Below are positions 53,110-62,139 of a stretch of DNA of 64,000 nucleotides, piece by piece. The stretch is from Pseudoduganella lurida (lineage in GTDB: Bacteria > Pseudomonadota > Gammaproteobacteria > Burkholderiales > Burkholderiaceae_D), in the NCBI RefSeq assembly GCF_007830455.1, contig NZ_VLLB01000001.1:558001-622000 (forward strand), written 5' to 3'. Every line of letters begins with the position of its first letter. Position 1 is the stretch's first letter. Made by a program: the position numbers and the translations under genes. The notes beneath the pieces are model-generated. The model saw nothing but the letters and a program-made list of their open reading frames with translations, did not search any database and was not told where the DNA came from.

Positions 53110-56100
53110 TTAGAACTTGTACGTCGCGCCCACGAAATAGCGCCGGCCGGACCAGGCCAGCTCGTTGCGGCGCGACGTGGAGCCCGCGTTCAGGTACTGG
53201 CCCTCGTCCGTCAGGTTCTTGCCTTCCACGGAGACGGTCAGGTTCTCCGTGGCGCGGAACTGCAGCTTGGCGTCGAGGAAGCCGACCTTTTCGCCATACA
53301 CCGGCAGCGACGCATTCGAGTCCACCGTGCCCGTGTAATACCCGTCGCGGTAGTTGTAGGCCAGCCGTGCGTTCCACTGGCCCAGGTCGTACCACACGCC
53401 CACGTTGTAGCTGTTGCGGGACATGCCGGGATACGGCAGCACCGTGTTGTCCAGCGGGTTGAGCAGCTCCTTGCCGGCCGCATAGGCATAGCTCATGCGG
53501 GTGTAGTTGGCGTCCAGGCCCAGGCCGCCGAACAGGCCCGGCAGCATCGTGAGCGCCGTGCGGCCCGCCAGTTCCCAGCCCTTCGTGGTGGCGCCTTCGC
53601 TGTTGATGGAGGTCTTCAGGTCCCACAGCGTGCCGTCGCCGAACACGTCGACATTCGGCAGCACCACGTCGTTCTGGATGTAGCTGCGGATGTCCTTGCG
53701 GAAGAACGCCAGCGACAGCTGGCTGTCACGCGACGGATACCACTCCACGCTGGCATCCTTGTTGGTAGCGCGGAACGGCTTCAGGTTGACGTTGCCGCCG
53801 GTGCAGTCGTCCGCGCTGCCGTCGCCGCCGAACTGGGTCTGGCCGCTGTTGCGGATGCAGTTGACGGTCGGCGTCAGGCGGTCGATGAACGGCCGCGCCA
53901 TGACCTTGCCCCAGCCGATGCGGGCGACGAGCTTGTCCGGCACCAGCCAGCCGGCCAGGTTGAAGCTGGGCAGCACGTCGCTGTACTTGTTCTCGAAGGT
54001 GCTGATCTGGTTGGCCAGGATCGTTTCGACGCGCGCGCCGCTGCTGGCATTCGTCGAATAGCTGCGGTAGGAACTGAGGCCCGTGGCGCGGGTGCGCGTG
54101 CCGGCATAGCGCACGCCCACGTTGCCGTCCCACTCGACGCCGAACAGCGCCTCGGAAAAGTCGGCCCGCACGTAGAACGCCCGCACGCGTTCCTGGACGG
54201 CGAACTGCGGCGGCATCGGATAGCTCTTGCCATCGCTGCCGATGGAGTTGCGCAGCAGGTCGTGGTTGAAGCGGGACAGGTCGAAGTACTGCGCGGCCTG
54301 GCCGAAGCTGGGCGCCATCCAGCCGTTGGGATAGCCCGACAGGCCGTCGTAGCCATTCAGGAAGCTGCCCGGCGTGTTGGTGCGGATGCTGTCCACCAGC
54401 TGCGCCAGCTGGCCCGCCGTCACGTAGCGGGTGGTGTTGTTGGCGGTCAGCCCGCTACCCGGGATGATCGCGCCATTATTGCGCAGCACGCCGCTGGTGT
54501 TCAGCGGATCGTAGATGATCTCGTGCCGCACTTCCGGGCTGCGTACGATGACGTCGTCGGCCGTGGTGTTCGGATCGCCGGTCACCTGGTAGCCCGTCCA
54601 GCGGTACTGGTCGGACGTGGAACGGCGCCCCTGCCCGCCGAACGCGATCGTCTTCAGGAACGGCAGGTTGGGCCGGTACTTCAGGTCCAGCTTGACCTGG
54701 TCTTCCGTGTTGTCCGTGAACGACGGCTGGTACTGCGTGGCGATGCGCGTGTAGGTGCTGCTGCTGTTCGGATCGTAGCCGGCCGGGAACGTGAACTTCG
54801 GCAGGCCCTGGTCGTCCAGCGCCACCTTCAGGCCGGGGATGTTGGCCGCCATCGAGATCAGGTTCGTGTTCAGGTCATAGAACGAGTCGCTCTTGGCCAC
54901 CAGCGCCTCGGCCGACCAGGCGCTGTTCTTCCAGTTGAAGCCCGCCGAGCGGTAGTTCGAATCGATGTTGAGGGCGAAATCGCGCGCCGCCGTGTCGAAG
55001 TTGTACGAGGCGCCCTGCCCCGCCACGTTCTGGCAGGTGCCGGACGTGAAGCCCGTCATCACGTGGTTGGCGAAGGTCATGCCGGCCGGCGTGACGCCCG
55101 CAGCCGGATCGGCGCAGGTGGCGGCCGGCGTGGCGAGCGGTACGCCGTTCGGTCCGTAGACGGGTGCCACGCCGCCGTTCGAAAAGCGTTGCAGCGCGCC
55201 GAAGTCCGTCGAGTAGTTGCGGTCGTTCAGCATCTGCTTCTGCGTGTTCTTGTTGTAGCGCGCCCAGACGTCGAGGTTGTCGGTGATCTTGTACTGCGCG
55301 GTGAGCTCGGCGCTGGAGCGCTTGTGGTCGCGCGTCCAGATGCCATAGCGGGGCACGCCCGGCGAGTAGTCGAACCACTGGCTGTTGCAGGCCGTCTGGT
55401 TCGCGCCCGTGAGCGCGGCGCAGCCGGCCTTGCTCGTGACGGCGGCGGCGGCCGGGTTCAGGCTGGTGTTCGTTTTCTCGGGCGAATTGTCCCAGTCGCG
55501 CAGGTAGCGCCAGTTCGAGTTGCGCACGTAGTCGTTCTGCGTGTAGACCTTGTCGTACACCAGGTTCGCCATCAGGCCCAGCCGGCCGTCGAGGAATCTG
55601 TCGGCCAGCAGCAGGCTGCCGCGCGGCTGCACGCCGCCGCGGTTGGTGCTGTGCTCGCCTTCCAGCTTGACGACCACGGTGCGCTTCTTGAAGTCCAGCG
55701 GCATGTTCGTCTTGATGCTGACGGTGCCGCCGATGCCGCCCTCCGTCTGGTCGGCCGTGACGCCCTTGAACACGTCGATCGACTTGATCAGCTCGGCCGG
55801 CAGCTCGCGCAGTTCCGCGCCGCGGCCTGCCGTGCCGTTGGTGCTGAGCACGGACAGGCCATTGATCTCGATGCGGTTCAGGTTGGCCTCGACGCCGCGG
55901 ATATTGACCTGCGAACCTTCGCCGAAATCGCGCGACAGCTGCACGCCCGTGACGCGGGACAGCGCCTCGCCCACGTTCTTGTCGGGGAATTCGCCGATGT
56001 CTTCGGCCACGATGGAATCGACGACGGTGCTGGCGTTCTTCTTGCGGTCGATGGCCGAGGCGACGGATTGCCGCGTGCCGGACACCACGACCACATTGCC

Positions 56101-56226
56101 CTTGTCGGTGGCGGGCGCCTGTTGTGCGCTGGCGTGTTCGGCAGCGAGAAGGGTCAGCGCGGCCGCGACGGCAGCGGCGCAGACAGTGGGACGGGCGCGG
56201 ACGGGCCGGGCGCAGTTCGATTGCAT
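53110..56226 (-). CDS. TonB-dependent outer-membrane receptor
   Basis: A 1038-residue outer-membrane active transporter. A signal peptide covers about 1-34 (LTLLAAEHASA), followed by a TonB-box-like GNVVVVSGTR. The plug domain (about 50-180) has EDIGEFPDKNVGEALSRVTGV and the IRGVEANLNRIEINGL loop, typical of the large receptors that oligosaccharide- and plant-polymer-using proteobacteria carry. The 22-strand barrel ends in the terminal aromatic residue (GATYKF). The substrate is not evident; no sugar enzymes are adjacent. The second ATG (56226) has better spacing from GGAG than the first (56232). A TAGAAT hexamer and an inverted repeat lie upstream. Confidence 0.92.
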   Translation of the reverse strand: MQSNCARPVRARPTVCAAAVAAALTLLAAEHASAQQAPATDKGNVVVVSGTRQSVASAIDRKKNASTVVDSIVAEDIGEFPDKNVGEALSRVTGVQLSRDFGEGSQVNIRGVEANLNRIEINGLSVLSTNGTAGRGAELRELPAELIKSIDVFKGVTADQTEGGIGGTVSIKTNMPLDFKKRTVVVKLEGEHSTNRGGVQPRGSLLLADRFLDGRLGLMANLVYDKVYTQNDYVRNSNWRYLRDWDNSPEKTNTSLNPAAAAVTSKAGCAALTGANQTACNSQWFDYSPGVPRYGIWTRDHKRSSAELTAQYKITDNLDVWARYNKNTQKQMLNDRNYSTDFGALQRFSNGGVAPVYGPNGVPLATPAATCADPAAGVTPAGMTFANHVMTGFTSGTCQNVAGQGASYNFDTAARDFALNIDSNYRSAGFNWKNSAWSAEALVAKSDSFYDLNTNLISMAANIPGLKVALDDQGLPKFTFPAGYDPNSSSTYTRIATQYQPSFTDNTEDQVKLDLKYRPNLPFLKTIAFGGQGRRSTSDQYRWTGYQVTGDPNTTADDVIVRSPEVRHEIIYDPLNTSGVLRNNGAIIPGSGLTANNTTRYVTAGQLAQLVDSIRTNTPGSFLNGYDGLSGYPNGWMAPSFGQAAQYFDLSRFNHDLLRNSIGSDGKSYPMPPQFAVQERVRAFYVRADFSEALFGVEWDGNVGVRYAGTRTRATGLSSYRSYSTNASSGARVETILANQISTFENKYSDVLPSFNLAGWLVPDKLVARIGWGKVMARPFIDRLTPTVNCIRNSGQTQFGGDGSADDCTGGNVNLKPFRATNKDASVEWYPSRDSQLSLAFFRKDIRSYIQNDVVLPNVDVFGDGTLWDLKTSINSEGATTKGWELAGRTALTMLPGLFGGLGLDANYTRMSYAYAAGKELLNPLDNTVLPYPGMSRNSYNVGVWYDLGQWNARLAYNYRDGYYTGTVDSNASLPVYGEKVGFLDAKLQFRATENLTVSVEGKNLTDEGQYLNAGSTSRRNELAWSGRRYFVGATYKF

Positions 56227-56277
56227 TGTCATGTCTCCGTTATTTTTTGACTGAAGTGGTGTTGCGACTGCAGTCCG

Positions 56278-56283
56278 ATTCTA
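56278..56283 (-). promoter_or_regulatory. Candidate -10 box of the TonB-dependent receptor gene
   Basis: TAGAAT on the minus strand about 52 bp before the receptor start, with a weak TTACTT 19 bp further upstream. An inverted repeat (56332-56364) lies about 50 bp upstream of it and could be an operator. Confidence 0.35.
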
Positions 56284-56331
56284 GGAGCTGGAATGTATCG
56301 AAAAGTAACGGGCATCCAAACAGTCAGCGCA

Positions 56332-56364
56332 TTGATTCAAACGGGCGGTTTGGTATCGAATCAA
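56332..56364. promoter_or_regulatory. Nested inverted repeat upstream of the TonB-dependent receptor, possible operator
   Basis: The outer arms TTGATTC / GAATCAA are perfect and an inner CAAAC / GTTTG pair surrounds GGGCG. The site sits between the receptor promoter and the 3' end of map. The regulator is unknown. Confidence 0.35.
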
Positions 56365-56443
56365 CAACAGGCTGGCATCCACCGCGCATTACCGGTTGCG
56401 CGCTGCGGCGATTTACGCTATCAGGAAGCAAGCCGGTGCCCGT

Positions 56444-57211
56444 TCAGTGCGGCGGCTGCTCATCCGGGCGAAGGGTCAGTACGCGCACGCCATTGCGGGT
56501 GACGGCCACGGTATGCTCGAACTGGGCCGAGAGCTGCGCATCCCGCGTGACGACCGTCCAGCCATCCTCTTCCGTGCGCACTTCGCGGCCCCCGGCATTG
56601 AGCATCGGCTCGATCGTGAACACCATCCCTTCCTGCAGGACCAGGCCCGTCCTGGCCTTGCCCCAGTGCAGCACCTGGGGCCGCTCGTGCATCTCGCGGC
56701 CGATGCCGTGGCCGCAGTATTCGCGCACCACCGAGCAGCCGTTGCGGCGCGCGTGCCGTTCGATCGCGTACCCGATGTCGCCCAGCTGCGCGCCGGGCCG
56801 CACGGCGCGGATGCCCTTCCACATCGCCTCGTACGTGATCTCGACAAGCCGGCGCGCCGCGGGCGCCACCTCGCCCACCAGATACGTCTTGCTGGAGTCG
56901 GCCAGCCAGCCGTTCTTTTCCAGCGTGATGTCGAAGTTGACGATGTCGCCGCCCTGCAGGATCTCCGTCGCGGAAGGCACGCCGTGGCACACGACGTGGT
57001 TACGGGACGCGTTCAGCGCGTAGGCGTAGCCGTACTGGCCCTTGCTGGCGGGACGGGCCGCCAGTTCGTCGACGATCAGCCGGTCCACCAGGTCATTGAC
57101 CGCCATGGTGGACATGCCGACGAGGTCGAGCCGGTCCAGGTGGCCGAACACGCTGGCCAGCAGGCGGCCCGATTCCGCCATCAGTTCGATTTCGTGCGGG
57201 CGCTTCGTCAT
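56444..57211 (-). CDS. map: Type I methionine aminopeptidase
   Basis: A 255-residue cytosolic enzyme removing N-terminal methionine. Metal ligands are visible: two aspartates in NFDITLEKNGWLADSS, the histidine of CGHGIGREMHE, and the glutamates of FTIEPML and QFEHTVAV. NHVVCHGVPS is the substrate-pocket segment. The start is the ATG at 57211, with GGAG six bases before it; upstream in-frame codons cross a promoter and palindromic repeats. It is not next to rpsB or tsf and is probably an accessory copy beside the usual ribosomal-locus map; that copy is not in the window. A good promoter lies at 57243-57270. Confidence 0.93.
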   Translation of the reverse strand: MTKRPHEIELMAESGRLLASVFGHLDRLDLVGMSTMAVNDLVDRLIVDELAARPASKGQYGYAYALNASRNHVVCHGVPSATEILQGGDIVNFDITLEKNGWLADSSKTYLVGEVAPAARRLVEITYEAMWKGIRAVRPGAQLGDIGYAIERHARRNGCSVVREYCGHGIGREMHERPQVLHWGKARTGLVLQEGMVFTIEPMLNAGGREVRTEEDGWTVVTRDAQLSAQFEHTVAVTRNGVRVLTLRPDEQPPH

Positions 57212-57242
57212 CATACACTCCATATACAAATCGTATACGAAG

Positions 57243-57270
57243 TGTATATTGCGACCACCATGTTGTGCAA
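57243..57270 (-). promoter_or_regulatory. Candidate promoter of map
   Basis: Minus strand TTGCAC - 16 bp - TATACA, 32 bp upstream of the start. The downstream TATAC-ACTTC-GTATA and a second GTATA form an AT-rich inverted-repeat region that overlaps the expected transcription start and might bind a repressor. Confidence 0.5.
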
Positions 57271-57285
57271 GCCCTGGTCGAGGTC

Positions 57286-57370
57286 GTGTCCTGGTGCCTG
57301 GCACCGGGACACTAAGCCCCGGTCGAGCTCGTGTCCTGGTGCCTGGCACCGGGACCTGGCACCGGGACAC
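57286..57370. repeat. Two family B palindromes between map and tdk
   Basis: The copies are at 57286-57312 and 57331-57370. The second has an internal duplication of CCTGGCACCGGGAC. The flanks (CCCTGGTCGAGGTC and CCCCGGTCGAGCTC) are also repeated, so the unit is larger than the palindrome. Confidence 0.82.
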
Positions 57371-57376
57371 GGTGGC

Positions 57377-57931
57377 TCAGTGCGAGCCGGAGTAGAAGCA
57401 GCGGCCGCAGGCCTGCCGGTAGCGCTCGTTGCCGCCAATGCTGATCTGCTCGCCTTCGCGGATGCGCTTGCCGTGTTCGTCGACGCGGATGTTCATCGTC
57501 GCCTTCTTGCCGCAGGAGCAGATGTTCTTCAGCTCCTCGATATCGTCGGCCAGCGCCAGCAGGTAGGCCGAGCCGGGGAACGGTTCGCCGCGGAAGTCCG
57601 TGCGCAGGCCGTAGCAGATGACGGGCACGCCTTTCACCTGTGCGAGCTGGTGCAGCTGCTGCACCTGGGCGACGGACAGGAACTGCGCCTCGTCCACCAG
57701 CACGCAGGCGATCCTGGGGATGTCGAGGAAATTGGTGTCCGCGTCATAAGTTTCCACCTCGCGCTGCAGGCCCAGGCGCGAGGTGATGCGGCCCACGCCG
57801 AAGCGGTCGTCGATAGCCGCCGTGAACAGGCGCACGGTCTGGCCCTGCTCTTCGTAGTTGTGGGCGACCTGCAGCATCGCCGTGGATTTGCCGGCGTTCA
57901 TTGCCGAGTATCGAAAATAGAGTTTTGCCAC
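57377..57931 (-). CDS. tdk: Thymidine kinase, type II
   Basis: A 184-residue cytosolic kinase of the thymidine salvage pathway. The P-loop is SAMNAGKST (E. coli-like form), the DEAQF lid region follows at about residue 84, and RTDFRGEPFPGS binds the nucleoside. The zinc ribbon uses CSCGKKA and CGRC. Length is typical (about 190-200). ATG at 57931; 172 bp separate it from the divergent cbs gene. It may be co-transcribed with map, but family B repeats lie between. Confidence 0.95.
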   Translation of the reverse strand: MAKLYFRYSAMNAGKSTAMLQVAHNYEEQGQTVRLFTAAIDDRFGVGRITSRLGLQREVETYDADTNFLDIPRIACVLVDEAQFLSVAQVQQLHQLAQVKGVPVICYGLRTDFRGEPFPGSAYLLALADDIEELKNICSCGKKATMNIRVDEHGKRIREGEQISIGGNERYRQACGRCFYSGSH

Positions 57932-58102
57932 TGCCGTCTGCCCGTCGAATGAAGACGGCGATTATAAGACAGCGGCCCGCCACAGCCACGGCGTTTCGGC
58001 GCATACTGCCCCCCAGGCCTGCGACCCGGCACTCATCCGGCGCAGCCGGTTCCTTCGCTCACCGCGCCGACACGATCGGCCGTTCACCGACAAGGAGACG
58101 CC

Positions 58103-59502
58103 ATGCCCCAGCCTTCCGCCGCGCAGGTGCCACCCGCGCTCTACTCCCTCATCGGCAATACCCCGCTTGTCGAAGTCACCCGTCTGGATACGGGTCCGTG
58201 CTGCCTGTTCCTGAAGCTGGAATCCCAGAATCCCGGCGGCTCCATCAAGGACCGCATCGGCCTGTCGATGATCGAGGCCGCCGAGCGCGACGGCCGGCTG
58301 CCACCCGGCGGCACCATCATCGAGGCCACCGCCGGCAACACGGGCCTCGGCCTGGCCCTCGTCGGCCGTATCAAGGGTTACCGGGTGGTGCTCGTCGTGC
58401 CGGACAAGATGGCCACCGAAAAAGTGCTGCACCTGAAGGCGCTCGGCGCCGAGATCCACATCACCCGCTCGGACGTGGGCAAGGGGCATCCCGAGTACTA
58501 CCAGGACCTGGCAGCACGCATCGCCGCCGACACGCCAGGCTCGTTTTACGCGGACCAGTTCAACAACCCCGCCAACCCGCTGGCGCACGAGACCACCACT
58601 GCCCCCGAGATCTGGGAACAGATGGGTCACCAGCTCGATGCCATCGTCGTCGGCGCCGGCTCCTGCGGCACCGTCACGGGACTGTCGCGCTACTTCGAAA
58701 AGGCCGCGCCGGACGTGGTCTTCGTGCTGGCCGATCCGCAAGGTTCCATCCTTGCCGAGTACGTGCACACGGGCCGCATCGCCGAGACCAGCGGCTCGTG
58801 GGCCGTGGAAGGCATCGGCGAGGATTTCATTCCGCCGATCGCCGATTTTTCCCGCGTGCGCCACGCCTACACGATCGCCGACCAGGAGAGCTTCGACACA
58901 GCTCGCGAGCTGCTGGCCGCCGAAGGCATCCTGGCCGGCTCGTCGACCGGCACCCTGCTGGCCGCCGCGCTGCGCTTCTGCCGCGAGCAGACAGTGCCGA
59001 AACGGGTGGTCACCTTCGTCTGCGACACCGGTACCCGCTACCTGTCGAAGATGTACAACGACGGCTGGATGTTCGACCAGGGCCTGATCCAGCGGCCCCG
59101 GATGGGCGACCTGCGCGACCTGATCGGCCGCCGGCCCGATGCGGGTGAAGTGATCAGCGTCTCGTCCACGGACACGCTGCTGATCGCCTTCAACCGCATG
59201 CGCGCGGCCGACCTGGCGCAGCTGCCCGTGATCGACGAGGGCCGGCTGGCGGGCATCGTGGACGAATCCGACCTGCTGCTCCATGTCGGCAACGATGCCG
59301 CCGCGTTTGCCGATCCGGTAGGCGGCACGATGACCACGCGTGTCGAAACCCTGCGGCCGGAAGACAGCGTGCAGGCGCTGCGCAGCATCCTCGACCGGGG
59401 CCTGACGGCGGTCGTCATGGACAGCACGCGCTCCCACGGCCGGCAGTTCCTCGGTCTCATTACGCGCTACGACCTGCTCAACCATCTGCGGAGGAAGCTG
59501 CC

Positions 59503-59506
<4 letters not shown>
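58103..59506 (+). CDS. cbs: Cystathionine beta-synthase with C-terminal CBS pair
   Basis: A 467-residue PLP enzyme forming cystathionine from serine (or O-acetylserine) and homocysteine, first step of reverse transsulfuration. The PLP lysine is in SQNPGGSIKDRIG (about residue 42), the Asn-binding loop is EATAGNTGLG and the phosphate loop is VGAGSCGTVTG. A Bateman module of two CBS domains occupies about 345-465 (VSSTDTLLIAFNRM; LRPEDSVQALRSIL) and may sense an adenosyl ligand. No N-terminal haem domain is present. AAGGAG precedes the ATG by six bases. It overlaps the next gene through TTGA, so the two form an operon. Confidence 0.92.
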
Positions 59507-60674
<1,168 letters not shown>

Positions 60675-60678
<4 letters not shown>

Positions 60679-62060
60679 TCGCCCCGCTCGCCCCGCCGCG
60701 CATCGTCCGTACGGAACACGCGTCCCACGAAATTCTCCAGTGCCTGGAACACGCCTTCCACGCCGAAGCCGGCAATGAACGACAGCGCGGAGCCGGACAG
60801 CGCCCACGCATCGAGCAGGCCATGCGACTCGCCGGACGCGGCGCCGGAGGGATTGATGAACAGGCCGATGCACGCGCCGATCGTGCCGCCCAGCGCCAGC
60901 TGCAGCAGCGCCAGCGTGGAGTCGCGCGGCGACAGCAGGCTCTCGCGCATGCGTTCCCACAGGCGCCGCAGCACGGCCGCACCGGCACCCAGCACGCCGT
61001 AGGCCAGCGGCAGGAACGCCGTGCCGGCCACCAGCGTGACGATGCGCGCCATCTCCTCCGTACCGCGGCGGCGCACGTTCGCTTCCGCCGCATCGTTCAC
61101 GGGCGCCGGCGGCGGCGTGTAGAAAATCCCATAGAACGAGCGCCACGGTGCCAGCCACTCGCGCAAGTTCAGGCGCACCGCGCGGCGTTCCTCGCGCAGC
61201 GCATCGCCCCGCTCGCACAGCTGGTATTCCTCGGTGGTGCGGTAGCGCGGCCTGCCATCGGGCCCGGCCAGCGAGCAGAAGCGTACGGGCTCCGGGGCCC
61301 TTGCCAGGGAGCTCGCGGCGTCGGCCGCCATGAGGCGCGCCCGCTCGTCGGCCGTGTACTTCAGTTCCGCCGTGGAGATCTCGGTGCGCAGCGTGGCGGT
61401 GCGCGTGCGTACCTCGTCGAGGTGTTCGAGGATCACATTGCCGGCCGAGACGTGCCAGGACAGCGCGCAGGTGAGCGCCAGCGCCGTGAGCAGGAAGATC
61501 ACCAGCCACAGGATGCGGCGGTTGAAGCGGATCGCCACGCCGATCAGGCCGGGATACGCATAGCGGGCCAGCGTGACGCGGGTGGGCTTGTCCCACAGGG
61601 GGCTGGCTGCGCCGCGTGCCGGCAGCGGCGGCGCCTCCTCGGGTTTCGAACGGGGCTGGAAACAGTCGCGCACCAGCCGGCGGACGGTGTTCAATCGCTT
61701 GCGGCGATCCTCCTCGCCCACCACGAGGATGGTGAACGCCACCGTCATGCCGGTGGCGGGCCGGGCGACGGCGTTCAGCGTGTCCTTGGCGCGCATCAGG
61801 GCCACGGCCTGCTCCAGGCGCTTGCCGTCGTCGGTGGCGGGCGTGAGGCCGATTTCGCAGATGGTGCGGATGATCAGGGCCGGATCGGCGCCCGTTTCAG
61901 CGCGCAGGTCCTTGTCCCAGCGGCCGGAGATATGGTCGAGCAGCAGGAAGACCTCGTACAGCTCGCGCACGAAGATGAATTCCTCGAGCCGGACGATCTC
62001 CTGGCGCTGCGCCGAGTCGCCGCTGCGCCGTGGCGGCGTTCCATCGTGGTCTGCGGACAT
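60675..62060 (-). CDS. Multi-pass membrane protein of unknown function
   Basis: A 461-residue protein I do not recognise. A soluble helical N-terminal region (about 1-150; EEFIFVRELYEVFLLLDHISG) precedes a membrane helix (about 185-205). A periplasmic or cytoplasmic charged coiled-coil region follows (TRTATLRTEISTAELKYTADE), then a membrane-rich C-terminal part with helices near 345-375, 390-410 and 425-445. Two cysteines lie in the loop (FCSLAG, QLCERG). Its stop and the stop of the PLP enzyme share the palindrome CTAG, so transcription converges. The acylase gene lies 79 bp downstream of nothing else; the operon state is unclear. Confidence 0.65.
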
Positions 62061-62139
62061 GGCATCCTCCCTCGAGCTGGAGAGGCCATTCTACGCCCGC
62101 GCCGGCCGGGTGGCTCGGCCCGGCCGCGGTACAACCGGC

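Noticed and set aside
53026..56250. Long plus-strand open frame opposite the TonB-dependent receptor
   Set aside because: The receptor has signal peptide, plug and terminal aromatic residue. The antisense frame begins inside palindromic repeats.
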